Origin: Desulfobacteraceae bacterium
GTDB taxonomy: Bacteria > Desulfobacterota > Desulfobulbia > Desulfobulbales > Desulfobulbaceae
Assembly: GCA_022837185.1 (NCBI GenBank)
Contig: JALHJD010000039.1
Coordinates: forward strand, 1 to 14,927
DNA length: 14,927 nucleotides
Reading direction: 5' to 3'
The position numbers and the translations under genes are program-made. Shown in pieces: positions 7,825 to 14,927 of this stretch; the first letter of the stretch is position 1, and every line of letters begins with the position of its first letter. Below the pieces are notes generated by a model. The model was not told where the DNA came from. It was given only the letters and a program-made list of their open reading frames with translations, and ran no database searches.

Positions 7825-8736
7825 ATGTGCAACCATCTGTTGGCTCTGAAGGATTTTGACCGGGACCGGCTCACCGCGCTCATCGAGCGGGCGATGGTCT
7901 TGAAGCGTGAGGCCGCTGAAGGACTCCACCACCAGTCCCTGTCCGGCCGGACGATCAGCATGCTGTTTGAAAAGCCCTCCACCCGGACCAGGGTATCGTT
8001 CGAAGCGGCCATGTACGGCATGGGGGGACAGGTCATCCATATGTCCTCCAAGGAGTCCCAGCTGACCCGGGGAGAGCCCCTCAAGGATATGGCCCGGGTT
8101 CTCGCCAGGTATGTCGACGCCGTAGTGGTGCGGACCTACGGCCAGGAAGTTGTCGAGGAGCTGGCCCGTCATTCCGAAGTGCCGGTGATCAATGCCCTCA
8201 CCGATCTCCACCATCCCTGTCAGGTCCTGAGCGATGTCATGACGGTGCTGGAAAAGAAAAACACCCTGGAGAGTCTGAAAATCGTCTGGCTGGGGGACGG
8301 CAACAACATGGCGAACTCCTGGATCGAGGCGGCGGCGATTTTCGGCTTCCCGCTGACCCTTGCCTGCCCGGCGGGATACGGCCCGGATGAAGCTGTTCTG
8401 GATGCCGCCCGCCGGAGAGCGTCCGCGCCGATCACCCTGCTCGATGATCCCCGCGAGGCCGTACGGGATGCCGACGTGATCAATGTCGACGTCTGGGCGT
8501 CGATGGGACGGGAGGATGAGCAGGAGCAGCGGCGGCGTATTTTTCAGTCCTTTCAGTTGAACAGCGGGCTGCTCGCCGCCGCCCGAGGCGATGCCGTCGT
8601 TCTCCATTGCCTCCCGGCCCACCGGGGCGAAGAGATCACCGACGACGTGCTGGAAGGGGAGCACAGCGTCGTCTTTGATCAGGCGGAAAACAAAATGCAT
8701 ATCCACAAAGCGATCCTGGAGCATTTTATCCTATAA
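7825..8736 (+). CDS. argF: Ornithine carbamoyltransferase (anabolic)
   Basis: Transfers the carbamoyl group of carbamoyl phosphate to ornithine, giving citrulline. The protein has 303 residues, normal for the family. Carbamoyl-phosphate binding motif STRTR is at residues 52-56, HPCQ at 130-133, the ornithine-site DVWASMG follows, and HCLPAHRG with the conserved Cys at 262 completes the active site. Ornithine rather than aspartate specificity is supported by SMG and HCLP. The ATG at 7825 was chosen because family members begin at this distance before the LxLKDF segment. Its ribosome site is poor (only AAGACAGAG), and a second, out-of-frame ATG sits 7 nt upstream at 7818. The placement before argG and argH supports a biosynthetic role. 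Confidence 0.97.
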   Translation: MCNHLLALKDFDRDRLTALIERAMVLKREAAEGLHHQSLSGRTISMLFEKPSTRTRVSFEAAMYGMGGQVIHMSSKESQLTRGEPLKDMARVLARYVDAVVVRTYGQEVVEELARHSEVPVINALTDLHHPCQVLSDVMTVLEKKNTLESLKIVWLGDGNNMANSWIEAAAIFGFPLTLACPAGYGPDEAVLDAARRRASAPITLLDDPREAVRDADVINVDVWASMGREDEQEQRRRIFQSFQLNSGLLAAARGDAVVLHCLPAHRGEEITDDVLEGEHSVVFDQAENKMHIHKAILEHFIL

Positions 8737-8746
8737 AGAACTGGAT

Positions 8747-8765
8747 CCCGGAGGAAGGCTCCGGG
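8747..8765 (+). other. Hairpin in the argF-argG gap
   Basis: A perfect 7-bp inverted repeat (CCCGGAG/CTCCGGG) with a 5-nt loop begins 11 bp after the argF stop. No T-run follows, so it is more likely an mRNA stability or attenuating structure than an intrinsic terminator. A second short CCCG...CGGG pairing lies at about 8780-8793. Confidence 0.4.
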
Positions 8766-8801
8766 GCGGGCCACGCAGTCCCGTCATTCCGGGCGAAGAA
8801 C

Positions 8802-8832
8802 AGGAGGAGGCGCCGCGGTGCCCAAGTAAGGA
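8802..8832 (+). promoter_or_regulatory. Double ribosome site and three-codon minigene before argG
   Basis: A strong AGGAGGAGG (8802-8810) is spaced 7 nt from GTG (8818), which opens only GTG-CCC-AAG before TAA (8827-8829). The TAA merges into AAGGA (8828-8832), the ribosome site for the argG ATG at 8836. GTG and ATG share one frame. The arrangement is directly visible; any regulatory role is inference. Confidence 0.35.
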
Positions 8833-8835
8833 ACT

Positions 8836-10035
8836 ATGCGCGTGAACAAAATTGTGCTGGCCTACTCCGGCGGCCTCGATACCTCGGTTATCCTCAAATG
8901 GCTGCAGGAGGAGTACCAGTGTCCGGTGGTGGCCTTTGCCGCTGATCTGGGGCAGCGGGAAGACTGGGACGCCGTGCGTCGCAAGGGGCTGGCGACGGGG
9001 GCGCAAAAAGTCATCATCTCCGATCTGCGGGACGAGTTCGTCCGGGAATTTATCTTTCCCGCTTTCCGCGCCAATGCCATCTACGAGGGCTCGTATCTGC
9101 TGGGCACGTCCCTTGCCCGGCCCGCCATTGCCAGGGAGCAGGTGCGGATTGCCCGGGAGGAGGGGGCGGATGGCGTCAGCCATGGCGCCACCGGCAAGGG
9201 CAATGACCAGGTGCGGTTCGAACTGGCCTACCTGGCCCTTGAGCCGAAACTGACCATCATCGCGCCATGGCGGATCTGGAAGCTGAATTCCCGCGCCAAA
9301 CTGCTGGCCTTTGCCGCCGAACATGACATTCCTGTGCCGGTGACCAGGGAAAAACCCTACAGCTCGGACGAGAACCTCCTCCATATCAGTTATGAGGGCG
9401 GAATCCTGGAGGACCCCTGGAACGAGCCCGAGGAGCAGATGTATCAATTGACGGTTTCGCCGGAAAAAGCACCGGACAAGGCCGTGTACGTGGAGATCGA
9501 CTTCGAGTTCGGCAATCCGGTGGCCATTGACGGCGAACGCCTCGACCCGGTGCGGCTGCTGACCAGGCTCAACGAGCTGGGCGGGGCCAACGGCATCGGC
9601 CGGCTGGACATGGTTGAAAACCGCTTTGTGGGCATGAAATCACGGGGGGTGTATGAAACACCCGGCGGCACCATTCTGCGGGCGGCGCACCGCGACCTGG
9701 AAACCATCACCCTGGACCGGGAGGTCTTGCGCATCCGCGATTCCCTGGTGCCGCGGTATTCCGAACTGATCTACAACGGCTTCTGGTTTTCCCCGGAAAT
9801 GCGCCTGTTGCAGAAAACCATGGACGAGACGCAGCATACAGTCAACGGCACCGTCCGCCTCAAGCTGTACAAGGGCGGCTGCATGCCGGTCGGCCGCAAA
9901 TCGGACGCCTCCCTCTACCAGGAGAGCTTTGCCACCTTCGAGGAAGACGAGGTCTACAACCAGGCCGACGCCACCGGCTTCATCAGGCTGAACAGCCTGC
10001 GGATGCAGATCCAGGCCCTGAGCAGGAAGAAATAA
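8836..10035 (+). CDS. argG: Argininosuccinate synthase
   Basis: Joins citrulline and aspartate with ATP to make argininosuccinate, the penultimate step of arginine synthesis. The 399-residue length matches the common bacterial type. The ATP pyrophosphatase P-loop AYSGGLDTS is at residues 9-17, followed by [28 protein letters not shown] and [27 protein letters not shown] (separate segments), all characteristic of the family. The ATG at 8836 is followed at once by the conserved [16 protein letters not shown] lies 3 nt upstream. A stop only 7 bases upstream in the same frame excludes a longer protein. argH follows after 3 bp. Confidence 0.97.
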   Translation: MRVNKIVLAYSGGLDTSVILKWLQEEYQCPVVAFAADLGQREDWDAVRRKGLATGAQKVIISDLRDEFVREFIFPAFRANAIYEGSYLLGTSLARPAIAREQVRIAREEGADGVSHGATGKGNDQVRFELAYLALEPKLTIIAPWRIWKLNSRAKLLAFAAEHDIPVPVTREKPYSSDENLLHISYEGGILEDPWNEPEEQMYQLTVSPEKAPDKAVYVEIDFEFGNPVAIDGERLDPVRLLTRLNELGGANGIGRLDMVENRFVGMKSRGVYETPGGTILRAAHRDLETITLDREVLRIRDSLVPRYSELIYNGFWFSPEMRLLQKTMDETQHTVNGTVRLKLYKGGCMPVGRKSDASLYQESFATFEEDEVYNQADATGFIRLNSLRMQIQALSRKK

Positions 10036-10038
10036 ATC

Positions 10039-11448
10039 ATGGCCGATTCGCCCCGACGCACACCTGCCGCCAAGCTCTGGGGCGGTCGCTTTGCCGAGGC
10101 AACGGCAGCTTCGGTTGAAGCGTTCACCGCTTCCATCCATTATGACGCCCGGCTCTACAGGCATGACATCGCCGGATCAAAGGCCCATGCCCGGATGCTG
10201 GCCCGGCAGGGGCTGATCAGCGGCGAAGAATGCGATGCAATTCTCAAGGGGCTCGATGGGATCTGCGCGGATATCGAAGCCGGTACCTTTGTCTTCCGCC
10301 CGGACCTGGAAGATATTCACATGAATATTGAAAAAGCCCTGACCGAGAGGATCGGGGCGGCCGGCGAAAAACTCCATACCGCCCGCAGCCGCAACGACCA
10401 GGTGTCCCTTGACCTCCGCCTCTACCTGCGGGAGGAGGGGGAAGGCCTGCGGCGCCTGCTGGCGGAGGTCCAGAAGGGGTTCGTCACCCTGGCGCGCCGG
10501 CACCTCGGTGCGGTCATGCCCGGGTATACCCATCTGCAGCGGGCCCAGCCGGTGCTGCTGGCCCACCACCTGCTGGCCTATGTGGAGATGTTCGAGCGGG
10601 ACCGGGACCGCCTCGCCGACTGCGTCCGGCGCCTTAATGTCATGCCTCTGGGGGCGGCGGCCATGGCCGGAACGGGTCTGCCCATCGACAGGGAGTTCGT
10701 GGCAGCCGAACTCGGCTTTCCGGCGGTCACCGCCAATTCCATGGATACGGTGGGCGACCGGGATTTTGCCATGGAATTCCTCTTCTGCTGCACGGTCATC
10801 CAGCTTCATCTCAGCCGCCTGGCCGAAGAACTGGTGCTGTGGGCCGGCCGGGAGTTCGATTTTGTCGAGATAGGGGACCGCTACTGCACGGGGTCGTCCA
10901 TCATGCCCCAGAAGAAGAACCCGGATATCCCCGAGCTGATCAGAGGAAAGACGGGGCGGGTCACCGGATCGCTCATGGGGCTGCTGATGACGGTCAAGGG
11001 GCTGCCCCTGACCTACAACAGAGACCTGCAGGAAGACAAGGAACCCGTGTTTGACGCCCTTGACACGGTCAGGGCGAGTCTGTCCATCACCGCCGAACTG
11101 CTGGGCAATCTGTCCTTCAATACCGACCGGATGCGGGCGGCGGCGTCCGGCGGCTTCATGACCGCCACCGACCTGGCCGACTACCTGGTGCAAAAGAACA
11201 TGCCCTTCCGCCAGGCGCACGGGGTGGTGGGCCGGATTGTCGCCCATTGCCAGGAGCGGGGACAGGAGCTCACGGACCTGAAACTTGAAGAACTGCAGTC
11301 TTTTTCCAGCCTGATCGACGGGGATGTCTTGGAGGTGCTCAAGGTGGAGGGATCGGTCAACAGCCGTCTGTCCATCGGCGGGACCGCGCGGGCCAGGGTT
11401 GAGGATGCCCTGCGGCGTCTCGAAAAAAACTTGGGGATAACAGGATGA
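10039..11448 (+). CDS. argH: Argininosuccinate lyase
   Basis: Splits argininosuccinate into arginine and fumarate; a fumarase/aspartase superfamily member. The protein has 469 residues. It opens with KLWGGRFAE, contains EDIHMNIE and the SRNDQV segment, and has the superfamily signature GSSIMPQKKNPD starting at residue 285, with the catalytic-loop serines at 286-287. The ATG lies 3 bp after the argG stop, with AGGAAG as ribosome site inside the end of argG. Its own TGA overlaps the ATG of the following lipoprotein gene, so the arginine genes are translationally linked to the next gene. Confidence 0.97.
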   Translation: MADSPRRTPAAKLWGGRFAEATAASVEAFTASIHYDARLYRHDIAGSKAHARMLARQGLISGEECDAILKGLDGICADIEAGTFVFRPDLEDIHMNIEKALTERIGAAGEKLHTARSRNDQVSLDLRLYLREEGEGLRRLLAEVQKGFVTLARRHLGAVMPGYTHLQRAQPVLLAHHLLAYVEMFERDRDRLADCVRRLNVMPLGAAAMAGTGLPIDREFVAAELGFPAVTANSMDTVGDRDFAMEFLFCCTVIQLHLSRLAEELVLWAGREFDFVEIGDRYCTGSSIMPQKKNPDIPELIRGKTGRVTGSLMGLLMTVKGLPLTYNRDLQEDKEPVFDALDTVRASLSITAELLGNLSFNTDRMRAAASGGFMTATDLADYLVQKNMPFRQAHGVVGRIVAHCQERGQELTDLKLEELQSFSSLIDGDVLEVLKVEGSVNSRLSIGGTARARVEDALRRLEKNLGITG

Positions 11449-12524
11449 TGAGAGCGGATACACTTGTGCGTGGACGGTTATTTTTGCCCTGGCCGGTTGT
11501 TCTGTGCGGATTGCTGGCTCTGTCGGTCCTGAGCGGCTGCGGCTACAAGACCCGGCCGGTCCCTCCCCAGGAGATCGTCCCCAAGGCGGTTACCGACCTG
11601 CAGTATGAACTGGACGACAGGGGGGTGACGCTGCGGTGGACCTATCCCACGGAGACCGTCAAGGGGGATGAGCTCAGCGAAATTCTGTCGTTTCAACTGT
11701 ACAGAGCGGTGGTGCCCCCGGAACAGTACTGCGAAACCTGTCCGATTCCCTTCGGCGAGCCGCTTGACATTCCGGGGGGGGCCATCGCCGCCGGCAAGCC
11801 CAGGCAGGCTATGTACGAGACAACATTACTCAGGCCGGGAAATCTGTATTTTTTCAAGGTCCGGTCCCGCACCGGATGGTGGGCGGAAAGCGAGGATTCG
11901 AACATTGTTTTCTTCATGTGGAACATTCCGCCGGCCGTCCCCGCCGAAGTTGCCGCCCAGCCCGGCGACGGCAGGGTGAGCCTGGCCTGGGCGGCAGTCA
12001 CCGCCCACATAAACGGGACACCGATCCGGGAGCCGGTCGGATACCGGGTATACCGCAGCCAGGGCGGCGGCCCCTTCACCCTGCTTAGCGGATTGCTGAA
12101 TGAAACCGGGTATGTGGACACGAAGGTGGTCAACGGCAGAAAATACCGCTACCAGGTCCAGGCGGTCACCATGTATGAAAAGGGAGAGGTCGGCGGCGGC
12201 CCCAGTCAGCCGGTGGAGGCCGTCCCCGTTGACCGCACTGCGCCGCCTCCTCCTGCCGGGGTGAAAGCGGTCATGACGTCCGCCGGGGTGAAGGTGGTTT
12301 GGGATCCCGTTCAGCATCCGGATATAAGGGGATACAGGGTGTATCGCCGGGTAGAGGGAGAGCGGCAGCCGGTTTTACTCGGCGAGGTCAAGGTCCCGAC
12401 GACGATTTTCGATGACCGGACGCCTCCCGGGGCGGCCAGATGGTTCTATTCCGTATCCAGCATCGACGGGGCCACTCCGGCCAATGAAAGTCCGGTCTCG
12501 GAAGAAGCCGGGATGTTCAGGTAG
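11445..12524 (+). CDS. FN3-repeat lipoprotein, possible LptM-like N-terminus
   Basis: A predicted lipoprotein of 359 residues and unknown function. A signal peptide with a hydrophobic core (about 14-29) ends in the lipobox LSGC, with the lipidated Cys at 32. The next residue is Gly, not Asp, so outer-membrane sorting is likely by the usual rule. The mature start CGYKTRPVPP is Lys- and Pro-rich and recalls the CGxKGPLxxP start of LptM/YifL lipoproteins, which often sit beside lysA and dapF. Three fibronectin type III-like domains follow, at about 46-155, 160-255 and 264-355; each shows the LxW and YRVYR-type strands, and domains 2 and 3 repeat GYRVYR. Domain 1 has a CETC pair (96-99). The ATG overlaps the argH stop. 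The domain call is fairly secure; the LptM link is inference. Confidence 0.82.
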   Translation: MMRADTLVRGRLFLPWPVVLCGLLALSVLSGCGYKTRPVPPQEIVPKAVTDLQYELDDRGVTLRWTYPTETVKGDELSEILSFQLYRAVVPPEQYCETCPIPFGEPLDIPGGAIAAGKPRQAMYETTLLRPGNLYFFKVRSRTGWWAESEDSNIVFFMWNIPPAVPAEVAAQPGDGRVSLAWAAVTAHINGTPIREPVGYRVYRSQGGGPFTLLSGLLNETGYVDTKVVNGRKYRYQVQAVTMYEKGEVGGGPSQPVEAVPVDRTAPPPPAGVKAVMTSAGVKVVWDPVQHPDIRGYRVYRRVEGERQPVLLGEVKVPTTIFDDRTPPGAARWFYSVSSIDGATPANESPVSEEAGMFR

Positions 12525-12558
12525 GAGGAACAGCGGGTACCGTCACCACAGGCTGCTT

Positions 12559-13830
12559 ATGCATCATTTTCACTATTTGAACAACGAACTGTACTGCGAG
12601 GAGATTCCGGTCCGCGACATTGCCCGGGCCGTCGGCACGCCCTTCTATCTGTACAGCGAGGCGACCCTGACCCGCCATTTCCAGGCCTTTGACAGCGGAT
12701 TTGCCGGCATGGATCATCTGACCTGCTTCGCGGTCAAGGCCTGTTCCAACATCGCCGTGCTGAACCTGTTCAGCGGGCTGGGCGGAGGGGCGGACATCGT
12801 CTCCGGCGGTGAACTTTTCCGCGCCTTGCGGGCGGGCGTTCCGCCCCAACGGATCATTTACTCGGGCGTCGGCAAGACCGCCGCGGAAATGCGCGAGGCC
12901 CTGGAAGCGGGCATCCTGATGTTCAATGTGGAATCGCCGCAGGAACTGGACCGCCTGCAGGCCGTGGCCTCGGGACTCGGGGTGGAGGCCCCGGTCGCCT
13001 TCCGGGTGAATCCGGACGTCGATCCCCAGACCCACGCGTATATTTCCACCGGCCTGGCCAAAAACAAGTTCGGCATTCCGGTTGAGGATGCCCTGCGGGA
13101 ATATGTCCGGGCCCGGTCGATGAGCAATATCGCCATCCGGGGAGTGAGCTGCCATATCGGCTCGCAGCTCACCCGGATCGATCCGTTCATCGAGGCCCTG
13201 GGCAAACTGAAAAAATTCATCTCCCTCCTGGAGGAGCGGGACATCCGCATCACCTGCCTTGATCTCGGCGGCGGCGTCGGCATCACCTACGCCGATGAAC
13301 AGCCCCCCCATCCGCATGATTACGCCAGGGCCATCCAGAAGGAGCTGAACTCCATGCAGTGCAGGCTCATTCTCGAGCCGGGCCGGGTGATTGTCGGCAA
13401 CGCCGGCGTCCTGGTCACGGAAGTGCTGTACACCAAGGTCAATACGGGAGAGGATCAGGAAAAGCGGTTTGTGATCGTCGATGCGGCCATGAATGATCTG
13501 ACCAGGCCGAGCCTGTACGGGGCCTACCATGAAATACGCCCCGTCGTGGACAGCGGCGCGCCGCCGCAGCTGGTCGACATCGTCGGGCCCATTTGCGAGA
13601 CCGGTGATTTCATGGCCCGGGACCGGCTGCTGCCCCGGGTCAGCCAGGGCGAACTGCTGGCGATCATGAGCAGCGGCGCCTACGGCTTCACCATGTCGTC
13701 CAATTATAATTCCCGCCCCCGGGCCGCCGAAGTGCTGGTCAGCGGCGGGACATTCCATGTGATCAGGTCCCGGGAGACCTATGCGGACCTTGTCAGGGGC
13801 GAAGTCATCCCGGTCCGGGAGGAGCCATGA
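12559..13830 (+). CDS. lysA: Diaminopimelate decarboxylase
   Basis: PLP-dependent fold-III decarboxylase that converts meso-diaminopimelate to lysine. From the ATG at 12559 it has 423 residues, a normal length. Key sites are FAVKAC with the Schiff-base Lys at 60, CHIGSQL (His at 199), LDLGGGVGITY, EPGR (Glu at 273) and ICETGDF with the substrate-contacting Cys at 346. The chosen start gives the usual HHFHYLNNELYCEEIPV opening. Longer in-frame starts would run into the lipoprotein gene and have no family support. The nearest good AGGAGG is about 30 nt upstream, so initiation may be modest. Its stop overlaps dapF (ATGA), placing it in the same operon as dapF and dapA. Confidence 0.96.
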   Translation: MHHFHYLNNELYCEEIPVRDIARAVGTPFYLYSEATLTRHFQAFDSGFAGMDHLTCFAVKACSNIAVLNLFSGLGGGADIVSGGELFRALRAGVPPQRIIYSGVGKTAAEMREALEAGILMFNVESPQELDRLQAVASGLGVEAPVAFRVNPDVDPQTHAYISTGLAKNKFGIPVEDALREYVRARSMSNIAIRGVSCHIGSQLTRIDPFIEALGKLKKFISLLEERDIRITCLDLGGGVGITYADEQPPHPHDYARAIQKELNSMQCRLILEPGRVIVGNAGVLVTEVLYTKVNTGEDQEKRFVIVDAAMNDLTRPSLYGAYHEIRPVVDSGAPPQLVDIVGPICETGDFMARDRLLPRVSQGELLAIMSSGAYGFTMSSNYNSRPRAAEVLVSGGTFHVIRSRETYADLVRGEVIPVREEP

Positions 13831-14672
13831 AAATCGTGCAGATGCCGATCCCGTTCGTCAAAATGAGCGGCACGGGCAATGATTTCATTCTTATTGACCA
13901 CCGGAAGCCGAGACTGGCCAGGGAAATGATGCCCGAATTCGCCCGCCTGGTCTGCCGGCGGAGGTTTTCCGTCGGCGCCGACGGCCTTATCTTTATCGAA
14001 CCGTCCGAGGCGGCGGATTTTCAATGGGCGTTTTTCAATGCCGACGGATCCGAGGCGGAAATGTGCGGCAACGGCGCCCGCTGCGCTGCCCGTTTTGCCT
14101 ATATGCACGGCATAGCGCCGGCCCATATGCGCTTTGAGACCATTGCCGGGATCATCGAAGCCAATGTCGCGGACGTCAATGTCTCCATCCTCATGACGGA
14201 ACCGAAGGATTTCAGGCTGAACAGGACGGTCCGTCTGCAGGACCGGACCGTTGCACTGCACTCGGTAGACACCGGCGTGCCGCATGCGGTCGTCTTTGTC
14301 GAGGATTATGACGGATTCGACCTCACGGAGACCGGCCGGTCGATCCGCTTCCATGCCGATTTCATGCCGGCCGGCACCAACGTCAATTTCGTCCGGCCGC
14401 TCAAGGAAGGGGGCCTGCAGGTGCGGACTTACGAGCGGGGCGTGGAGAACGAAACCCTGGCCTGCGGCACCGGCGCCGCCGCCGCGGCATTGATTGCCGC
14501 CGTCCTCGGTCATGCGGCCTCGCCCGTCGACATCGTCACCTCGGGGGGCGGCCGGTTGTCCATTTCCTTTGACCTGCACCAGGGCAAAGCCGCGGCCAAT
14601 GTATTTCTCAAGGGGCCGGCCCATATCATCTACACCGGGGAGTTGAACGAGGACGCCCTGCACGAGGATTGA
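13827..14672 (+). CDS. dapF: Diaminopimelate epimerase
   Basis: Cofactor-independent epimerase that converts LL-diaminopimelate to the meso form, used by LysA and for peptidoglycan cross-links. The 281-residue protein has the two-domain pattern of the family. The opening [15 protein letters not shown] is followed by [16 protein letters not shown] with the first catalytic Cys at 80, and [13 protein letters not shown] with the second at 213; both thiols are present. The ATG at 13827 overlaps the lysA stop by 4 bp and has GGAGGAG just upstream. Four residues after the start, a second ATG could serve, but the first has the better spacing. Confidence 0.97.
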   Translation: MKIVQMPIPFVKMSGTGNDFILIDHRKPRLAREMMPEFARLVCRRRFSVGADGLIFIEPSEAADFQWAFFNADGSEAEMCGNGARCAARFAYMHGIAPAHMRFETIAGIIEANVADVNVSILMTEPKDFRLNRTVRLQDRTVALHSVDTGVPHAVVFVEDYDGFDLTETGRSIRFHADFMPAGTNVNFVRPLKEGGLQVRTYERGVENETLACGTGAAAAALIAAVLGHAASPVDIVTSGGGRLSISFDLHQGKAAANVFLKGPAHIIYTGELNEDALHED

Positions 14673-14719
14673 ACAGGTTCCGGCCCGGGACCAGGAAGAT
14701 AAAACGGAGGAGGAAGATC

Positions 14720-14927
14720 ATGAGCGGAATTCAGGGAGCAATCGTTGCCATCGTTACTCCCTTTCTTGACGGCAAGGTTGATGAAGAGGGGCTGCGGGAC
14801 CTGATCGATTTCCAGATAACCAACGGGACGCACGGCATTGTCCCGTGCGGAACCACCGGGGAATCGGCGACCCTGGACTTCGATGAGCACAAGCGGGTCA
14901 TCGAACTGACGGTCAAGGCGGTCAACG
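14720..14927 (+). CDS. dapA: 4-hydroxy-tetrahydrodipicolinate synthase (3' end outside window)
   Basis: Condenses pyruvate and aspartate semialdehyde at the entry of the diaminopimelate/lysine branch. Only the first 69 codons are visible. They show the TIM-barrel aldolase start [36 protein letters not shown] with the GTTGES pyruvate-site motif, and [20 protein letters not shown] stands 6-7 nt before the ATG. The catalytic Lys lies beyond the window, so activity cannot be judged. The gap of 47 bp after dapF has a small hairpin without a T-run, so co-transcription with lysA and dapF is likely. Other members of the aldolase family share these motifs, but the neighbours favour dapA. Confidence 0.93.
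   Translation, partial: MSGIQGAIVAIVTPFLDGKVDEEGLRDLIDFQITNGTHGIVPCGTTGESATLDFDEHKRVIELTVKAVN

Noticed and set aside
7633..8724. Minus-strand open frame (363 codons) opposite argF and its leader
   Set aside because: It runs across the AT-rich promoter block and argF; no domain signal, so considered a shadow.
10177..11463. Long minus-strand open frame (428 codons) opposite argH
   Set aside because: Shadow of argH caused by GC-rich third positions; rich in Pro, Gly, His and Gln without a family motif.
12412..12558. Upstream extension of lysA into the lipoprotein gene
   Set aside because: The 49 extra residues are Arg/Pro-rich shadow sequence of the lipoprotein gene; family members begin at the ATG at 12559.
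12517..13758. Long minus-strand open frame (413 codons) opposite lysA
   Set aside because: Shadow of lysA, for the same reasons as the other antisense frames.
14675..14691. Small imperfect hairpin after dapF considered as a terminator
   Set aside because: A six-pair stem with a G-T pair and no T-run; dapA follows directly with its own strong ribosome site.
1..14927. Search for tRNA, rRNA, CRISPR, insertion sequences, attachment sites and phage or defence genes
   Set aside because: No repeated units, transposase, integrase or RNA-gene signature was seen; nearly all sequence is explained by housekeeping genes.

Overview
This is an ordinary, densely packed, GC-rich chromosomal segment of a Gram-negative bacterium. 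It carries biosynthesis and envelope or regulation genes, with no mobile element, CRISPR array, tRNA or rRNA visible. LPS export genes (lptA, lptB) indicate an outer membrane. The order argB-argD-argF-argG-argH, FN3 lipoprotein, lysA-dapF-dapA, together with a stand-alone HsdR-N-like protein, resembles Desulfobacterota (the former Deltaproteobacteria), perhaps Desulfobulbales. The lineage is an inference from gene content and order, not from a marker gene.

Layout. Left end, plus strand: the 3' part of a small HsdR N-terminal-domain-like protein (3-494), then a complete class II DAHP synthase (560-1909) that starts the shikimate pathway. Next, on the minus strand and read right to left from a divergent promoter region at about 5207-5450, is a compact unit lptA > lptB > rpoN > ptsN (5206 down to 1954). 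LptA and LptB belong to the LPS bridge and its ABC motor. RpoN is sigma-54 and PtsN is the nitrogen-PTS EIIA protein. The hibernation factor gene (hpf) that commonly lies between rpoN and ptsN is absent, and so is lptC upstream of lptA.

The rest of the window is on the plus strand. A near-consensus sigma-70 promoter (5368-5396) precedes argB and argD, which overlap by 4 bp. A 293-bp gap (7532-7824), which contains the only strongly AT-rich stretch of the right half and a probable promoter, precedes argF, argG and argH. An ATGA overlap then leads to an FN3-repeat lipoprotein, followed by lysA, dapF and the first 69 codons of dapA. ArgB and ArgD take N-acetylglutamate towards acetylornithine, and ArgF, ArgG and ArgH convert ornithine to arginine. 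DapA opens the diaminopimelate (DAP) branch, DapF makes meso-DAP and LysA decarboxylates it to lysine. Arginine, lysine and peptidoglycan precursor synthesis are therefore joined in one transcriptional direction.

I found no convincing undescribed system. The points most worth a second look are: the FN3 lipoprotein at the site where LptM/YifL-type lipoproteins often sit; the loss of the nuclease motif in the HsdR-N-like protein; a Tyr in place of the second conserved His of PtsN; the missing hpf; and two possible leader elements, an Arg-rich reading frame before argF and a three-codon minigene before argG.
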